NCBI GenBank assembly: GCA_022414725.1
Contig: CM039464.1
Location: forward strand, 9,810,538-9,874,537
Direction: 5' to 3'
DNA: 64,000 nucleotides
From: Microglena sp. YARC
Lineage: Eukaryota > Chlorophyta > Chlorophyceae > Chlamydomonadales > Chlamydomonadaceae
A program made the position numbers and the translations under genes. Of the stretch, positions 10,987 through 20,095 are shown in pieces (the stretch's first letter is position 1; every line of letters starts with the position of its first letter). Below the pieces are notes generated by a model. The model was not told the origin of the DNA. It did no database searches and worked only from the letters and a program-made list of their open reading frames with translations.

Positions 10987-11409
10987 GACGATGGCAGCCT
11001 CAACTTTGTGCCCATCAGAGAAGCTGCCTGGCAGCTTCTCCTGCTACGGCTTGGCGCCTCCTGAGACAACGGCAGCCTCAACTGTGTGCCCATCAGAGAA
11101 GCTACCTGGCAGCTCCTCCTCCTACGGTTTGGCGCCGCACAGAGGAGTCTCTTTGTTCAAGTGCCCATTAGTGAAGCTACCAAGCAGCTTCTCCTGCGAC
11201 GGCTTAGCGCCGCACAGAGGGGTCTCTTTGCTCAAGTGCCCATCAGGGAAGCTACCTGGCAGCTTCTCCTGCGACGGATTTCTGCATCACAGAGGGGTGA
11301 CTTTGTACAAGAGGCCATTATTGCACCGATGTGTTCCGCAACAGATGGGCACTGTTTCGTTTTTGTAAATTGTAGTCTCGAAGGTCCACAGGCTACATGT
11401 CCATGTTGA
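10987..11409 (+). repeat. 75-78-bp tandem repeat downstream of the left gene
   Basis: About four units, with CCCATCAG-type anchors at 11011, 11089, 11164 and 11239 and a partial one at 11314. Periods of 78, 75, 75 and 75 are all multiples of three. The frame of the preceding exon continues through TGA at 10984 and a second TGA at the equivalent place one unit later. After that it stays open to TGA at 11407, reading units such as VPIREATWQLLLRR. Another frame is open from 10991 to 11368. It is either 3' UTR or an extra coding region reached by splicing. TGTAA motifs (a common green-algal poly(A) signal) occur near 11365. Confidence 0.7.
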
Positions 11410-12067
11410 AACTATTTTGTTTTTAAGCTCGTATTAACTAATATTATTAAAGTGTCACAATAATAATGGTTTTCCAAAAATAAACAAAAATCTGGTGAGA
11501 AGGCTCGGCCGTTAAATATCAAGTAGCATTCTTTCGAGGGGGGGGGGGGGGGGGGGGGGTCCCCACGGGTCAAAATAACAACTTCCGAACCCAACGTGCG
11601 GTCAGCCAACTTTATTCCTGCCCCCCCCCCCCCCCCTCGCATTCTCTAACAGTATTCATTGATTAATATTAAATCACTTTGCCTCATCCTATACATATTA
11701 AATGATCACTGTAGCACGAACTCAGGGCCCCCGTCGGTAAAACGATTGCTTGAGGTTCATTAATGTTTTTTTTCTTTTTGAGCCCTTCCTATTACGGTTG
11801 GGCAAGTCCATTTAGCCTATTTGGCCTACCCATGGACTGTGACATACATACATATGTACTTGCATATAGGACAGATCAAACTGCAATTCCTCTATAGTTA
11901 TCTTATTAAGTGAGGAATCCTTTGGATTTAAGAATAGGGTGGGGTAATGGCACTATTTGAACATTGACTAGGATAGTCATCACTCAGGATGTGATTGAAC
12001 GGTTTCGTGATTTTAGGGACTTATATGTTTTGAGTAGGGGGGAAGAAGGGGAATCTCCCTCTATTAT
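11410..12067. other. intergenic; G/C-run pair and dispersed repeat
   Basis: A G run at 11538-11561 and a C run at 11622-11637 face each other about 60 bp apart and could pair. A dispersed repeat at about 11690-11875 (GTAGCACGAACTCAGGGC, then GGTTGGGCAAGTCC and ATTTGGCCTACCC) has a full partner at 26895-27060. Its 3' half recurs at 38985-39060, 39155-39200, 49215-49265 and 58984-59045. No gene is seen. Confidence 0.65.
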
Positions 12068-12370
12068 TTATTTATTTGCCATAATAGGGATATAGAACTC
12101 AGCAGGCGTACCATCTACTCCAACGGCATTGTTCCATCGAAGTTTTGTAAGCTCCAAATAGTCGTTAGTCTCAGAGATGGGGATTTTCAGCACACAAGCA
12201 GCTACAATGTCTATTGTTGGGACATCAGTTACCTCTATCTGAACATGCTCACTAGGTTGGAAGGTGCTTGCGAAGTATTTAGCCCATTCCTCCACATTCA
12301 TGAGAGGACATTTGCTACTGCTTCCCTTAAGCTTCTTCCAGAGTAAAAGCATATCCCTAATTGCTAATTT
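12068..12370 (-). pseudogene. LINE (non-LTR retrotransposon) RT-region fragment
   Basis: The reverse strand reads LWKKLKGSSSKCPLMNVEEW, then ends with NNAVGVDGTPAEFYI. The spacing and the GVDGxPAEFY motif fit the segment between endonuclease and reverse transcriptase in L1-like LINEs, where AxGxDGIPAEFYK is typical. Only about 100 residues are present, with no YxDD region, so it is a truncated relic. The upstream part of the open frame (12371-12520) is a different dispersed repeat. Confidence 0.65.
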
Positions 12371-12376
12371 ATAAAT

Positions 12377-12560
12377 ATAAATCCCGGTGGTTGGCCCCAG
12401 TGCAGGCAAACGAGCTGGCCTCCTCACGCCTCGTAATATGGCCCACTTGTATGAAAGTATCAATCGCGCCATGGCGGTTTGCCCCAGTGCAATCAAACGG
12501 TCTGGCCACCTCAACCTCACGCCTCCTCGTAATAAGGCGTACTACCAGTATTTATTTATT
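12377..12560. repeat. short retroposon-like repeat, two copies
   Basis: Blocks with GCCCCAGTGCA..CAAACG and GGCC.CCTCACGCCTC occur at 12390-12440 and 12480-12540. A related copy at 29055-29110 is followed by an (ATTT)n tail. The tail and dispersal suggest a small retroposon or a LINE 3' end. From 12561 to 13050 I see nothing. Confidence 0.5.
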
Positions 12561-13050
12561 TAATACAAATCCCCTTGAAGCCCCGTAAGTATTGTTTTGT
12601 TAATTCAGCAGATAGTGTTAGAGTTAAGCGACAGCTAGGTCAGTCCCACTGACAGTGGCGTGTCCTCGTGGACATAGCCGCATTCCTAAGCCCGTAACCC
12701 AATCTCATAGTTGACTGGAGGCTGGACATAGTGCAGCCCCCGTGTGTAACCTTGCCTTGAGTCAACACATATCTGTGCCTCTCTCCAGTCTCCACCCATC
12801 GGTGTCATTATCTCAGATAGCTATGCTTGGGTGATAGGCTCATTTGGGTAGTTGTTTGGAACCTAAATTGAACTTGAACTTGGTTGCATAAGCCAGCAAG
12901 TTGCCTGCTCGCCATCTTCGGCAGTATTTTTAACAAATACCAGGAAAATGTAAACGCGCACTATTTTTGTAATGAAGTGTCATCATGACTGGCGCTTGTA
13001 CTAAGACAGCCTAGGGAATTGCTTAATTTCTAAGCAGCAGGGATCTATGT

Positions 13051-13244
13051 CAGGGTAATTCAAAGCGCACGCTTTTGAGCTTTTGAGCGCTGACTTTTTG
13101 ACCCCCTCTGCGCTTAAAGCGCAGTTTTTTGCAGCTCCCTGTGGGCGCAGCGAGCGATTTTTGCGCTTTTTGCACCACAAAGCGCAGTTTTTTGTTTTCA
13201 AGTGCGCTAAAGCGCTGGCAAATTTGGCAATTTGAAGTACCCTG
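13051..13244 (+). mobile_element. hAT-type MITE, copy 4, perfect 8-bp target duplication
   Basis: It runs CAGGGTAATTC to GAAGTACCCTG and is flanked by ATCTATGT on both sides (13043-13050 and 13245-13252), an exact 8-bp duplication. The interior matches the other copies (CTGTGGGCGCAGCGAGC, AAGTGCGCTAAAGCGCTGGC). This copy best defines the family ends. Confidence 0.92.
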
Positions 13245-13371
13245 ATCTATGTATCTTAGGTTATTTGTATGTAAGTATTGTCACTTGGAATCAAATCTTA
13301 CTGGTGAAGTTAGATCTGGAGTGTCTCTCCGGGTAATTTAGGACGTTCCGTATTTTTGTCCGGCTTTCATG

Positions 13372-13700
13372 CCATCTCCAGAGTGACAATAGAGCACGCA
13401 GGCCTCACTGCCTAGCGTGCCTTCTGCAGTGCCGTTGGCCAGCTATGGCCACATGAGAAACGACAGTACATGTGCGGTACTGTCGTTTCTCTCATCAGTC
13501 GGCTTCCATGCCGACTGCTCATCTCTGTAATAACTCGCATGTATTCTATTCTCAATACTCCGACTATGACGTTGCGGGACTCGGGACTATGGCTCGATTG
13601 CGTCTCAGGTCCCAGGCTATGCTCGGTCAGTTGCGCCTCTGACCAGAGGCTATGGAATTGTTTGCGTCTCATGACGCAGGCTCCAGCATTGGTTGCGTGT
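13372..13700. other. cluster of hairpins beside the copia element
   Basis: GAGAAACGACAGTAC (13455-13469) pairs perfectly with 13477-13491 across a 7-base loop. CAGTCGGC and GCCGACTG pair next to it at about 13497-13518. GCCTCTG/CAGAGGC and GCGTC/GACGC pairs follow around 13635-13672, and TGGCCA/TGGCCA at 13437-13451. Several units share GGCTATG and GCGTCTCA motifs. It may be a decayed LTR or a hairpin-rich element; I cannot assign it. Confidence 0.55.
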
Positions 13701-13837
13701 CATGAAGCAGAGCTAGCCCTCCTGAATAGCCCTATTCCAACCTTAGCTAGCCAGTCACTGCCACTTAATATGGCTGTACATACCGAGGAAGCTCCAAAAA
13801 CCTATATCTGTAAATGTCTTAAATAAGATTGACATGT

Positions 13838-14180
13838 TATCAGCATGAATTGCGGTGCTCTCACGCGTTTTATGACTTGGTGACTACTTATGTACTTCCT
13901 TAGAACTATCGGCTCTGCCAGTACTGTGCCAGCTTCCCGTAGACTGTGTCATCCTTCATGACTCAGTGACAGCTTCCTGTTGGCTGCGTCACCGGTTCCA
14001 CTGACACGCGCTGTATAGCCTGTACCCTGTTAGGTTCCAGGCTGCCGCCCCTTTCACCACTGGTGCCCCTTGATGGGTCTCCTGTGCTTGTAACGCTATT
14101 CTCGTCTCCGTGTATAGATTGGCGCGTCTGTTCCGCTGCTTTCATCTCTGTCCACTCTACGGAGTGTATTAAAGCTGATA
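13838..14180 (+). repeat. left LTR of the copia element
   Basis: 343 bp with TATCAGC/GCTGATA inverted ends. It contains the 5' promoter of the element by position; no clear TATA box is seen. Bases just inside (14181-14195, GGTTCTGGGTTCTTC) are the expected primer-binding site. They do not start TGG, but resemble the class of copia sites that pair with an internal tRNA anticodon-arm segment (inference). Confidence 0.93.
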
Positions 14181-14217
14181 GGTTCTGGGTTCTTCATTTA
14201 CTACCACTGCTTTTCAA

Positions 14218-15735
14218 ATGCTACTTCCGCGAGGGCCTCCTGCCGCCTTTGTGAAACTCACTGATAAAAATGGTGTTTCCTGGTCGCGCGGGATCCGCAG
14301 CATCATTGTTAGCAATGGCTGCGACCATGTCCTTCAAACGGAGGTCAAGGTTCCTTCTGATTGGCTAGACGATTGCGCGCCAGCGGCCTCTGCTGCCGGA
14401 GAGGAGGATCCTTCCGCCATCATGGAAGTAACCCCCCCCGATCAATCCTCCAACTTTGCGGTTCCTTCTGCTATTGTTCAACGCCTCTCTCCTGAGGTTG
14501 AGGATGTTCTGATGAACCTATGTTGTGTACAGACACAGATCATTCGGTACGCAACAGGGCCAAAGCCTCCTACCGCCCGCTTCAGTGATGAGCTAGGTTC
14601 CCAGTGTCGGTCCTTCCTTGGTCCGGTCACTTCCGGCATCAGATATCCCCCTGATAATGGTGTCGCTTTTGGTGGCGTGGGCCGTAGGAATAACGATAGG
14701 CTAGGTTACCAGTTTGTGAAAGTACCTCTCCCTTTCTGTCCTGTTAGCCCTGATTTCGAGCTGGTAGTGAGTGTTGCGAGGTCCCAGCCTGAGATTAGGA
14801 CCTTAGATGACCAGCGCGCTTATGACGCTGGTCTTGCTGCTGAGTATTTTCTGGATATTCGTAGGTCTTTGACTCCTCTGACCCCTGCTCCTGCTGCTGG
14901 ATCTTCGGCCTCTCATGGTGAGTCTCGGGTAGATCCTGCACTGTTGGGTTTCAGTGCCCTGCCCCTGGACCGTCAGGAGTTCATGTGCTTAACCATGATG
15001 CTCGCGAACATAGAGGATGATATGGTCAAGGTATACCAGGACTTTGCCAAACCTCGGGATATCTTTCTTGATATCCAGAAGAAGCAGTCCGATGCCCTTG
15101 CCTCTAGAGTCCCTCTCATGCGAACCGAGCTTCTTGGTTCACACATGGGCCCTGCTGACCGCGTAGATGACTTCTTTCGCAAGGTTCGCGGTCTCTGCAC
15201 TGACCTCCGCAGTGCTGGGCATCCAGTGACTCAGCGCCACGCCATGGAAACTATAGTTCAGGGTATCCGTCTGATCCGCTTTGAGTCGCTGCGGATCAAG
15301 TATGGTACGTTGTTGTATAACAAACAGCCGGTTGAGTATTGGTCTTGTCTTGCAGAATATAGGGCTCTGGACATCTTGAACATATCTCTCCCCAAGTCCG
15401 ACTCCAGGCATCCTGGTTGGTCCCGGGACACTCCCCAGGTTCCTGCCAATGCTGCATTTCAGCGTGGGCAGGGATCTGGTTCTCAGGGTTCCGGTTCCCT
15501 CAAGAGACGCCTGGATTGCACTTGGGGCCCATGTCCCAGCAAGACGACCCACTCGGAGGACCGCTGCTTTACGAAGCACCCGCACCTGCGAAGGACCAGG
15601 CCTGGTGTACCGGTTACTGCTCGTCTGCTCCAGTTCCCATTGCCTTGGCCCTTCCGGGTGCGCTTACTCCAAAGCAGCTGTCCTCCCTGCAGGCCCAGAT
15701 TGATGCGTTTGCTATGGTCAAGAAATAGGAGGTAA
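14218..15735 (+). CDS. copia gag polyprotein
   Basis: A 505-codon frame from ATG at 14218 to TAA at 15733-15735. The central part (about residues 250-390) looks like a copia-type Gag, helical with a DDFFRKVRGLCTDLRSAGH block. Near residues 435-455 lies a variant zinc knuckle with order C-x4-C-x5-H-x4-C. From about 15560 the neighbouring frame looks more protein-like: it reads LLYEAPAPAKDQAW and ends with ALTPKQLSSLQAQIDAFAM before TAG at 15726-15728. The true gag end may therefore lie in that frame, after an indel or a -1 shift. Gag forms the cytoplasmic particle of the element. Confidence 0.75.
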   Translation: MLLPRGPPAAFVKLTDKNGVSWSRGIRSIIVSNGCDHVLQTEVKVPSDWLDDCAPAASAAGEEDPSAIMEVTPPDQSSNFAVPSAIVQRLSPEVEDVLMNLCCVQTQIIRYATGPKPPTARFSDELGSQCRSFLGPVTSGIRYPPDNGVAFGGVGRRNNDRLGYQFVKVPLPFCPVSPDFELVVSVARSQPEIRTLDDQRAYDAGLAAEYFLDIRRSLTPLTPAPAAGSSASHGESRVDPALLGFSALPLDRQEFMCLTMMLANIEDDMVKVYQDFAKPRDIFLDIQKKQSDALASRVPLMRTELLGSHMGPADRVDDFFRKVRGLCTDLRSAGHPVTQRHAMETIVQGIRLIRFESLRIKYGTLLYNKQPVEYWSCLAEYRALDILNISLPKSDSRHPGWSRDTPQVPANAAFQRGQGSGSQGSGSLKRRLDCTWGPCPSKTTHSEDRCFTKHPHLRRTRPGVPVTARLLQFPLPWPFRVRLLQSSCPPCRPRLMRLLWSRNRR

Positions 15736-18700
15736 GCTCTGTCCTATTCTCTTGCACTCCGAAGTTTTCAAACGTCTGTAGCCCGAGCCTGTCTGAGGGT
15801 ATCTGGCATGTTGATTCTGGAGCTGGGATGTCTATCACAGGTGATCTGTCTTTGTTCACTGTGTATCATGCTTCTGAGGATGGGCCAGCAGTTAAATTTG
15901 GTGATGGAGTGGTTCAACGGTCAGCGGGTCAGGGATCCATTGTGTTATGTAGTGATTGGTTACCAACATCAATCACTTTAACTGATGTTCTCTACATCCC
16001 TCACTGTCCGGTGAACCTCCTGTCAGTAAATGCTGTGGCTCATGCTCACAACTGCAAGATTTCTTTTGATAGTCTTAGTTGTACTGCCACTCAGGGCTCT
16101 TCTGTACTCTGGTCTTTCCCTGCCTCAAGTGATGGTGTGTACAAGTTTACCTGTAGGCCTTGTCACACCCCTCGTGGCCGTTTGTTGAGTGCTGTACATT
16201 ATCCAGTTTTTGCACTTGATGTTGATGAGGATGGTGGAGTTGTTATCCCTACCACTCCTGAATGGCTGTGGCATAGGCGGCTGGGTCACCCTGGCTATGA
16301 CGCCATGCACAACCTTGTCAGGAAGGGTTTGGTTAACAACTTACCCCTCACTCTCAAGCAAGTGAAGAGACTGTCTAAGATCCCATGTGATGCTTGTCAA
16401 AAGGCTAAGGCAAAACGTGTCCCTTTTCCTAAAGAAAGCAAAACTAAGATCCGTGCACCTTTACAACGCCTTCACTTGGACATCATGGGACCATTTCATA
16501 TTAGGGGCTTGCGTGGGGAGTTTTATGTTCTGTGTCTCACAGACCAATACTCTGGCTATGCTGAAGTATTGTGCTTGAGGACCAGGTATGAAGCTCCCTT
16601 AGCAGTTCAAACTACCATCCTCAGATGGATGACTCAGCTGCATGGTTTTGTTTTCAAGTGTCTCAGATCTGACAGGGCTAAGGAATTTATAGCAAAGTGG
16701 TTCGAGGATTGGTTAGAATCGGTTGGTGCTGTGCATGAATTATCTATGGCATACACTGCTCAGCAGAATGCGACTGTGGAAAGGTACAATGGGGTCTTGC
16801 AGAACATAGCTAGGAGTATCCACTTGGAGTCTAAGCTTACTAAGTCTTTCTGGCCCTATGCCTTCCTAGCTGCTTGTTACCTACGTAACCGGCTGCCCAA
16901 TCAGGGTGACAAGACTCCATACGAGTTGTTCTTTGGGGTTCTACCTGATGTGTCGTTGTTGAGTGTGTTTGGTTGCCCTTGCTATGTTACCTTAGTCAAT
17001 GGGAAGAAACGCAACAAGCTAGACGAAAGGGCGTTATCTGGTAGACTGGTTGGGTATTCTCTGGTGAGTAAGGGTTATTTTGTTTGGGTTCCTAAGTTGC
17101 GCCAGGTAGTAGAGAGTCGTGATGTACTCTTCTATGAGCAGTTCAGCTATAACTGCATACCTGGGCTGTCCCCTTATGACGGGTCACCGTATGTTTCACG
17201 CATCCCTGCTGCCATCAACGGACAAATGCCTGATTCTGCGGTTAATGCCTTAGATCCCTTACCAACCCCAATTGTCGACCGCTGCCCTGGTCATGGGATG
17301 ACTTTGCGTCCCAGGTCAGGGGCTGATGGTGCTGCATTGCGTGTGAAGGTACTGGACGGGTGGGATTCCGAAGTTCCTTCAGACAATAATTTACCCGAAT
17401 CTCAGGGGGTCGCCAGGCCCTCCTCTGCGCCACGTTTCGTCGGCGAAGCTCTAGGATTAGGACAGCCTCAGGTCATAGTGGAGCCTGATATAGGTCCACT
17501 GTCCACTAGTTGCCACCCCCCGTCCACCTGTTCGGATGGCTCGCGGGCGTTGTTGATCCCTTCGCCTCCTGCTGTCCCTGGTGGTTTACACCGGACAAGG
17601 CATTGTAACGATGTGGCCGTCACCACGAGTGTGAGTGATGACCTTGAACACTGGTCCGTGTCTGATACTGCGTATGGCTGGGGTGTTCCGGTCGACCCAG
17701 GCTTCGATGACATAGAGGCAAAGAATGCCGGCCTTGTTCAACCAGGCATTAGTGCTGCGCTGGGGGCTTTACTACCGGTTACTGCTGATACTGCTGATAC
17801 CCCTGCTGCTCATGTACAAGTACACTGCTTGTACGTGGGAGCTTATATTTCTACCTCATCTGAACTAACCTATAAAGCTGCCATGCTTCCTTCCAACCCT
17901 GACAGGGATCAGTGGCTGCTTGCTATGAAGGATGAGATGGCGTCCTTGCATGCCCATGGTACTTGGGCGCTCACTCCACAGCCTCCTAAGCAGAGGATCC
18001 TGTCTGGCAGGTGGTTATTCGTGAAAAAGGTTGGGGTTAATGGTTCTGTGCGCTTTAAGGCACGTTCTGTGGTCCGAGGTTTTCTGCAGCGTCCTGGGGT
18101 GGACTTTCATGATGTATATGCCCCCGTCTCTTCTAAAGCAGGTCTGAGGGTACTCCTTGCTGCCATCACTCATAGGAAGATGTTTGTTAGGCAGCTGGAT
18201 ATCAAGACTGCATTTCTGAATGCCAAGTTGGAACCTGGCTTGGACCTGTACTGCCACCAGCCTGAGGGCTTTAAGGTCCTTGGTCCTAACGGTGTTCCCC
18301 TTGTGTGCAAACTGATCAAGTCCCTTTATGGTTTGAAACAGGCACCCAGGGCTTGGAGTATGGATGTCAAGCGGGTTTTGGTTGCATATGGGTTTACTAT
18401 GTGCAAGGCAGAACCTGCTCTGTATTTTAGGAGGGATTCTTTTGGTGGGTGGAGCTATGTCCTGACCTATGTTGATGATTTTATCTGTGCTTTTAGTGTG
18501 CTGGCTCTATATGAGTTACTGATCAAGGCTATGGAGAAAGCTGGCTGGGAGGTCAAGGAGATGGGTGTACCGGCTCAGTTCCTCTCATTGGACATGAACG
18601 TTACACTTGACTCTGAAGGCAGGTGTGTTCAGATCAACCTCTCCCAGCACTCCTATATTGTTGATCTGGTGGAGCAGTTTGGTCTTACTGCTGCTGCTAA

Positions 18701-19439
18701 GCCCAAGTTTTCTGCCCCCATGGCCAAATGCACTGTCACTGACCCTCCTGGAGACCCCCTGCCCTCTAATAGCCAGTACCTATCTCTGGTGGGTGCTTTG
18801 CTATACCTGGCTACTTGCACCAGACCTGATATTTCTTTTGCTGTCAGCTACCTGTCCAGGTTTTCTGCTCACCCTACCGTTCCCCTCTGGGGGGCAGCCA
18901 AGCGTTTGCTCTTGTATTTGAGGTCACATTCTCACCTGGGACTCACTTACACCCACAGCCCTGATTTCTCTTTTACTGTCTTTAGTGACTCCTCCTTTGC
19001 TGATGATGGGTCTGACAGGAGGTCTCAGACTGGCTTTGCTGTGCTTGCTGGGGGGTGCATAGTGAACTGGATGAGCAAGAGGCAGCCCACTGTTGCCATT
19101 AGCTCTAGTGAGGCTGAGTATCAGGCCCTGTCTCAGGCTGCCAGGGAGGTGCAATGGTTGAAGAAGTTGAGGGTATATCTGGGTCTGCCTTGTGACCTGG
19201 TTACCATTCAGGGTGACAACTTAGGGTCTCTGAGTTGGGCCAATGACTGGCAGCTACTCCCTCGCAGCAAGCACATTGATGTTATTCATCACTACATCAA
19301 GGAGCTGGTGGAGGAGGGCCAACTGGATGTTGCATATGTTAACACTAAGGACAACTGTGCTGACCCCTTCACCAAGCCCCTTGATCCTGCTGTGTTCTGG
19401 CGGTTTGTCCGAATGCATGGAATGACCGCTTCTCCTTAG
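15729..19439 (+). CDS. copia pol polyprotein (protease-integrase-RT-RNase H)
   Basis: One uninterrupted frame, open from the codon after TAG at 15726-15728 to TAG at 19437-19439; the first ATG is at 15828. The protease motif WHVDSGAG lies at 15804-15827, before that ATG, so pol must be read from upstream. Counting from the ATG: the GAG-pre-integrase HH-CC zinc motif is at about 147-195 (WHRRLGHPG, CDACQKAK). The integrase D,D,E residues lie in LHLDIMGP (~214), LRSDRAKEF (~278) and NATVERYNG (~315). Reverse transcriptase starts near 728, with LDIKTAFLNA and YVDD (~881). RNase H has SDSSFADD (~1053), SSSEAEYQAL and the closing KHIDVIHHYI. All catalytic residues are present. It copies the element RNA and inserts the cDNA. 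Confidence 0.93.
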   Translation, partial: EVSSVLFSCTPKFSNVCSPSLSEGIWHVDSGAGMSITGDLSLFTVYHASEDGPAVKFGDGVVQRSAGQGSIVLCSDWLPTSITLTDVLYIPHCPVNLLSVNAVAHAHNCKISFDSLSCTATQGSSVLWSFPASSDGVYKFTCRPCHTPRGRLLSAVHYPVFALDVDEDGGVVIPTTPEWLWHRRLGHPGYDAMHNLVRKGLVNNLPLTLKQVKRLSKIPCDACQKAKAKRVPFPKESKTKIRAPLQRLHLDIMGPFHIRGLRGEFYVLCLTDQYSGYAEVLCLRTRYEAPLAVQTTILRWMTQLHGFVFKCLRSDRAKEFIAKWFEDWLESVGAVHELSMAYTAQQNATVERYNGVLQNIARSIHLESKLTKSFWPYAFLAACYLRNRLPNQGDKTPYELFFGVLPDVSLLSVFGCPCYVTLVNGKKRNKLDERALSGRLVGYSLVSKGYFVWVPKLRQVVESRDVLFYEQFSYNCIPGLSPYDGSPYVSRIPAAINGQMPDSAVNALDPLPTPIVDRCPGHGMTLRPRSGADGAALRVKVLDGWDSEVPSDNNLPESQGVARPSSAPRFVGEALGLGQPQVIVEPDIGPLSTSCHPPSTCSDGSRALLIPSPPAVPGGLHRTRHCNDVAVTTSVSDDLEHWSVSDTAYGWGVPVDPGFDDIEAKNAGLVQPGISAALGALLPVTADTADTPAAHVQVHCLYVGAYISTSSELTYKAAMLPSNPDRDQWLLAMKDEMASLHAHGTWALTPQPPKQRILSGRWLFVKKVGVNGSVRFKARSVVRGFLQRPGVDFHDVYAPVSSKAGLRVLLAAITHRKMFVRQLDIKTAFLNAKLEPGLDLYCHQPEGFKVLGPNGVPLVCKLIKSLYGLKQAPRAWSMDVKRVLVAYGFTMCKAEPALYFRRDSFGGWSYVLTYVDDFICAFSVLALYELLIKAMEKAGWEVKEMGVPAQFLSLDMNVTLDSEGRCVQINLSQHSYIVDLVEQFGLTAAAKPKFSAPMAKCTVTDPPGDPLPSNSQYLSLVGALLYLATCTRPDISFAVSYLSRFSAHPTVPLWGAAKRLLLYLRSHSHLGLTYTHSPDFSFTVFSDSSFADDGSDRRSQTGFAVLAGGCIVNWMSKRQPTVAISSSEAEYQALSQAAREVQWLKKLRVYLGLPCDLVTIQGDNLGSLSWANDWQLLPRSKHIDVIHHYIKELVEEGQLDVAYVNTKDNCADPFTKPLDPAVFWRFVRMHGMTASP

Positions 19440-19739
19440 GGTCATTTTTTTTCTGGTTACATCGGTTTCTTTGGTTATCATTGTTTGGCATTAGGTTCCT
19501 ATTCCCGAATCGGTTTTTCTATACCGTTGTTACCCATCTTAGATATTCGGTTTTTCATCCTTTTCTAGCTTGGCAACATTTTGTTTTTGCCTTGTTTCAT
19601 TCCTTCCTTCCACCCTTTGGGTTTCCTTTGAAGTTCTCTCGAAATTCGGAGATCTTTGTTTTTTTTTAATCTGTTACATATAGTTCTATGTCCCCAGTGC
19701 CATAGGTGGAGTAGTCGTATTGTATGTCACCTGTGTCAT

Positions 19740-19747
19740 AGGTGGAG
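19740..19747 (+). other. polypurine tract of the copia element
   Basis: AGGTGGAG lies immediately before the right LTR, the expected place for the plus-strand primer. A second CATAGGTGGAG lies 38 bp upstream. The 300 bp between pol and the LTR hold nothing else. Confidence 0.6.
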
Positions 19748-20090
19748 TATCAGCATGAATTGCGGTGCTCTCACGCGTTTTATGACTTGGTGACTACTTA
19801 TGTACTTCCTTAGAACTATCGGCTCTGCCAGTACTGTGCCAGCTTCCCGTAGACTGTGTCATCCTTCATGACTCAGTGACAGCTTCCTGTTGGCTGCGTC
19901 ACCGGTTCCACTGACACGCGCTGTATAGCCTGTACCCTGTTAGGTTCCAGGCTGCCGCCCCTTTCACCACTGGTGCCCCTTGATGGGTCTCCTGTGCTTG
20001 TAACGCTATTCTCGTCTCCGTGTATAGATTGGCGCGTCTGTTCCGCTGCTTTCATCTCTGTCCACTCTACGGAGTGTATTAAAGCTGATA
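19748..20090 (+). repeat. right LTR of the copia element
   Basis: 343 bp, matching 13838-14180 base for base as far as I can read. It is followed by the CATGT target duplication. Confidence 0.93.
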
Positions 20091-20095
20091 CATGT

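Larger units (their letters stand above)
13838..20090 (+). mobile_element. complete Ty1/copia LTR retrotransposon
   Basis: Two 343-bp LTRs (13838-14180 and 19748-20090) bound a gag-pol interior in copia order (protease, integrase, reverse transcriptase, RNase H). The LTRs start TATCAGC and end GCTGATA. A 5-bp target duplication CATGT flanks the element at 13833-13837 and 20091-20095. By eye I find no difference between the two LTRs, so the insertion is recent. It landed in the palindrome CATGTATACATG, between the left gene and the ABCG gene. Confidence 0.95.
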
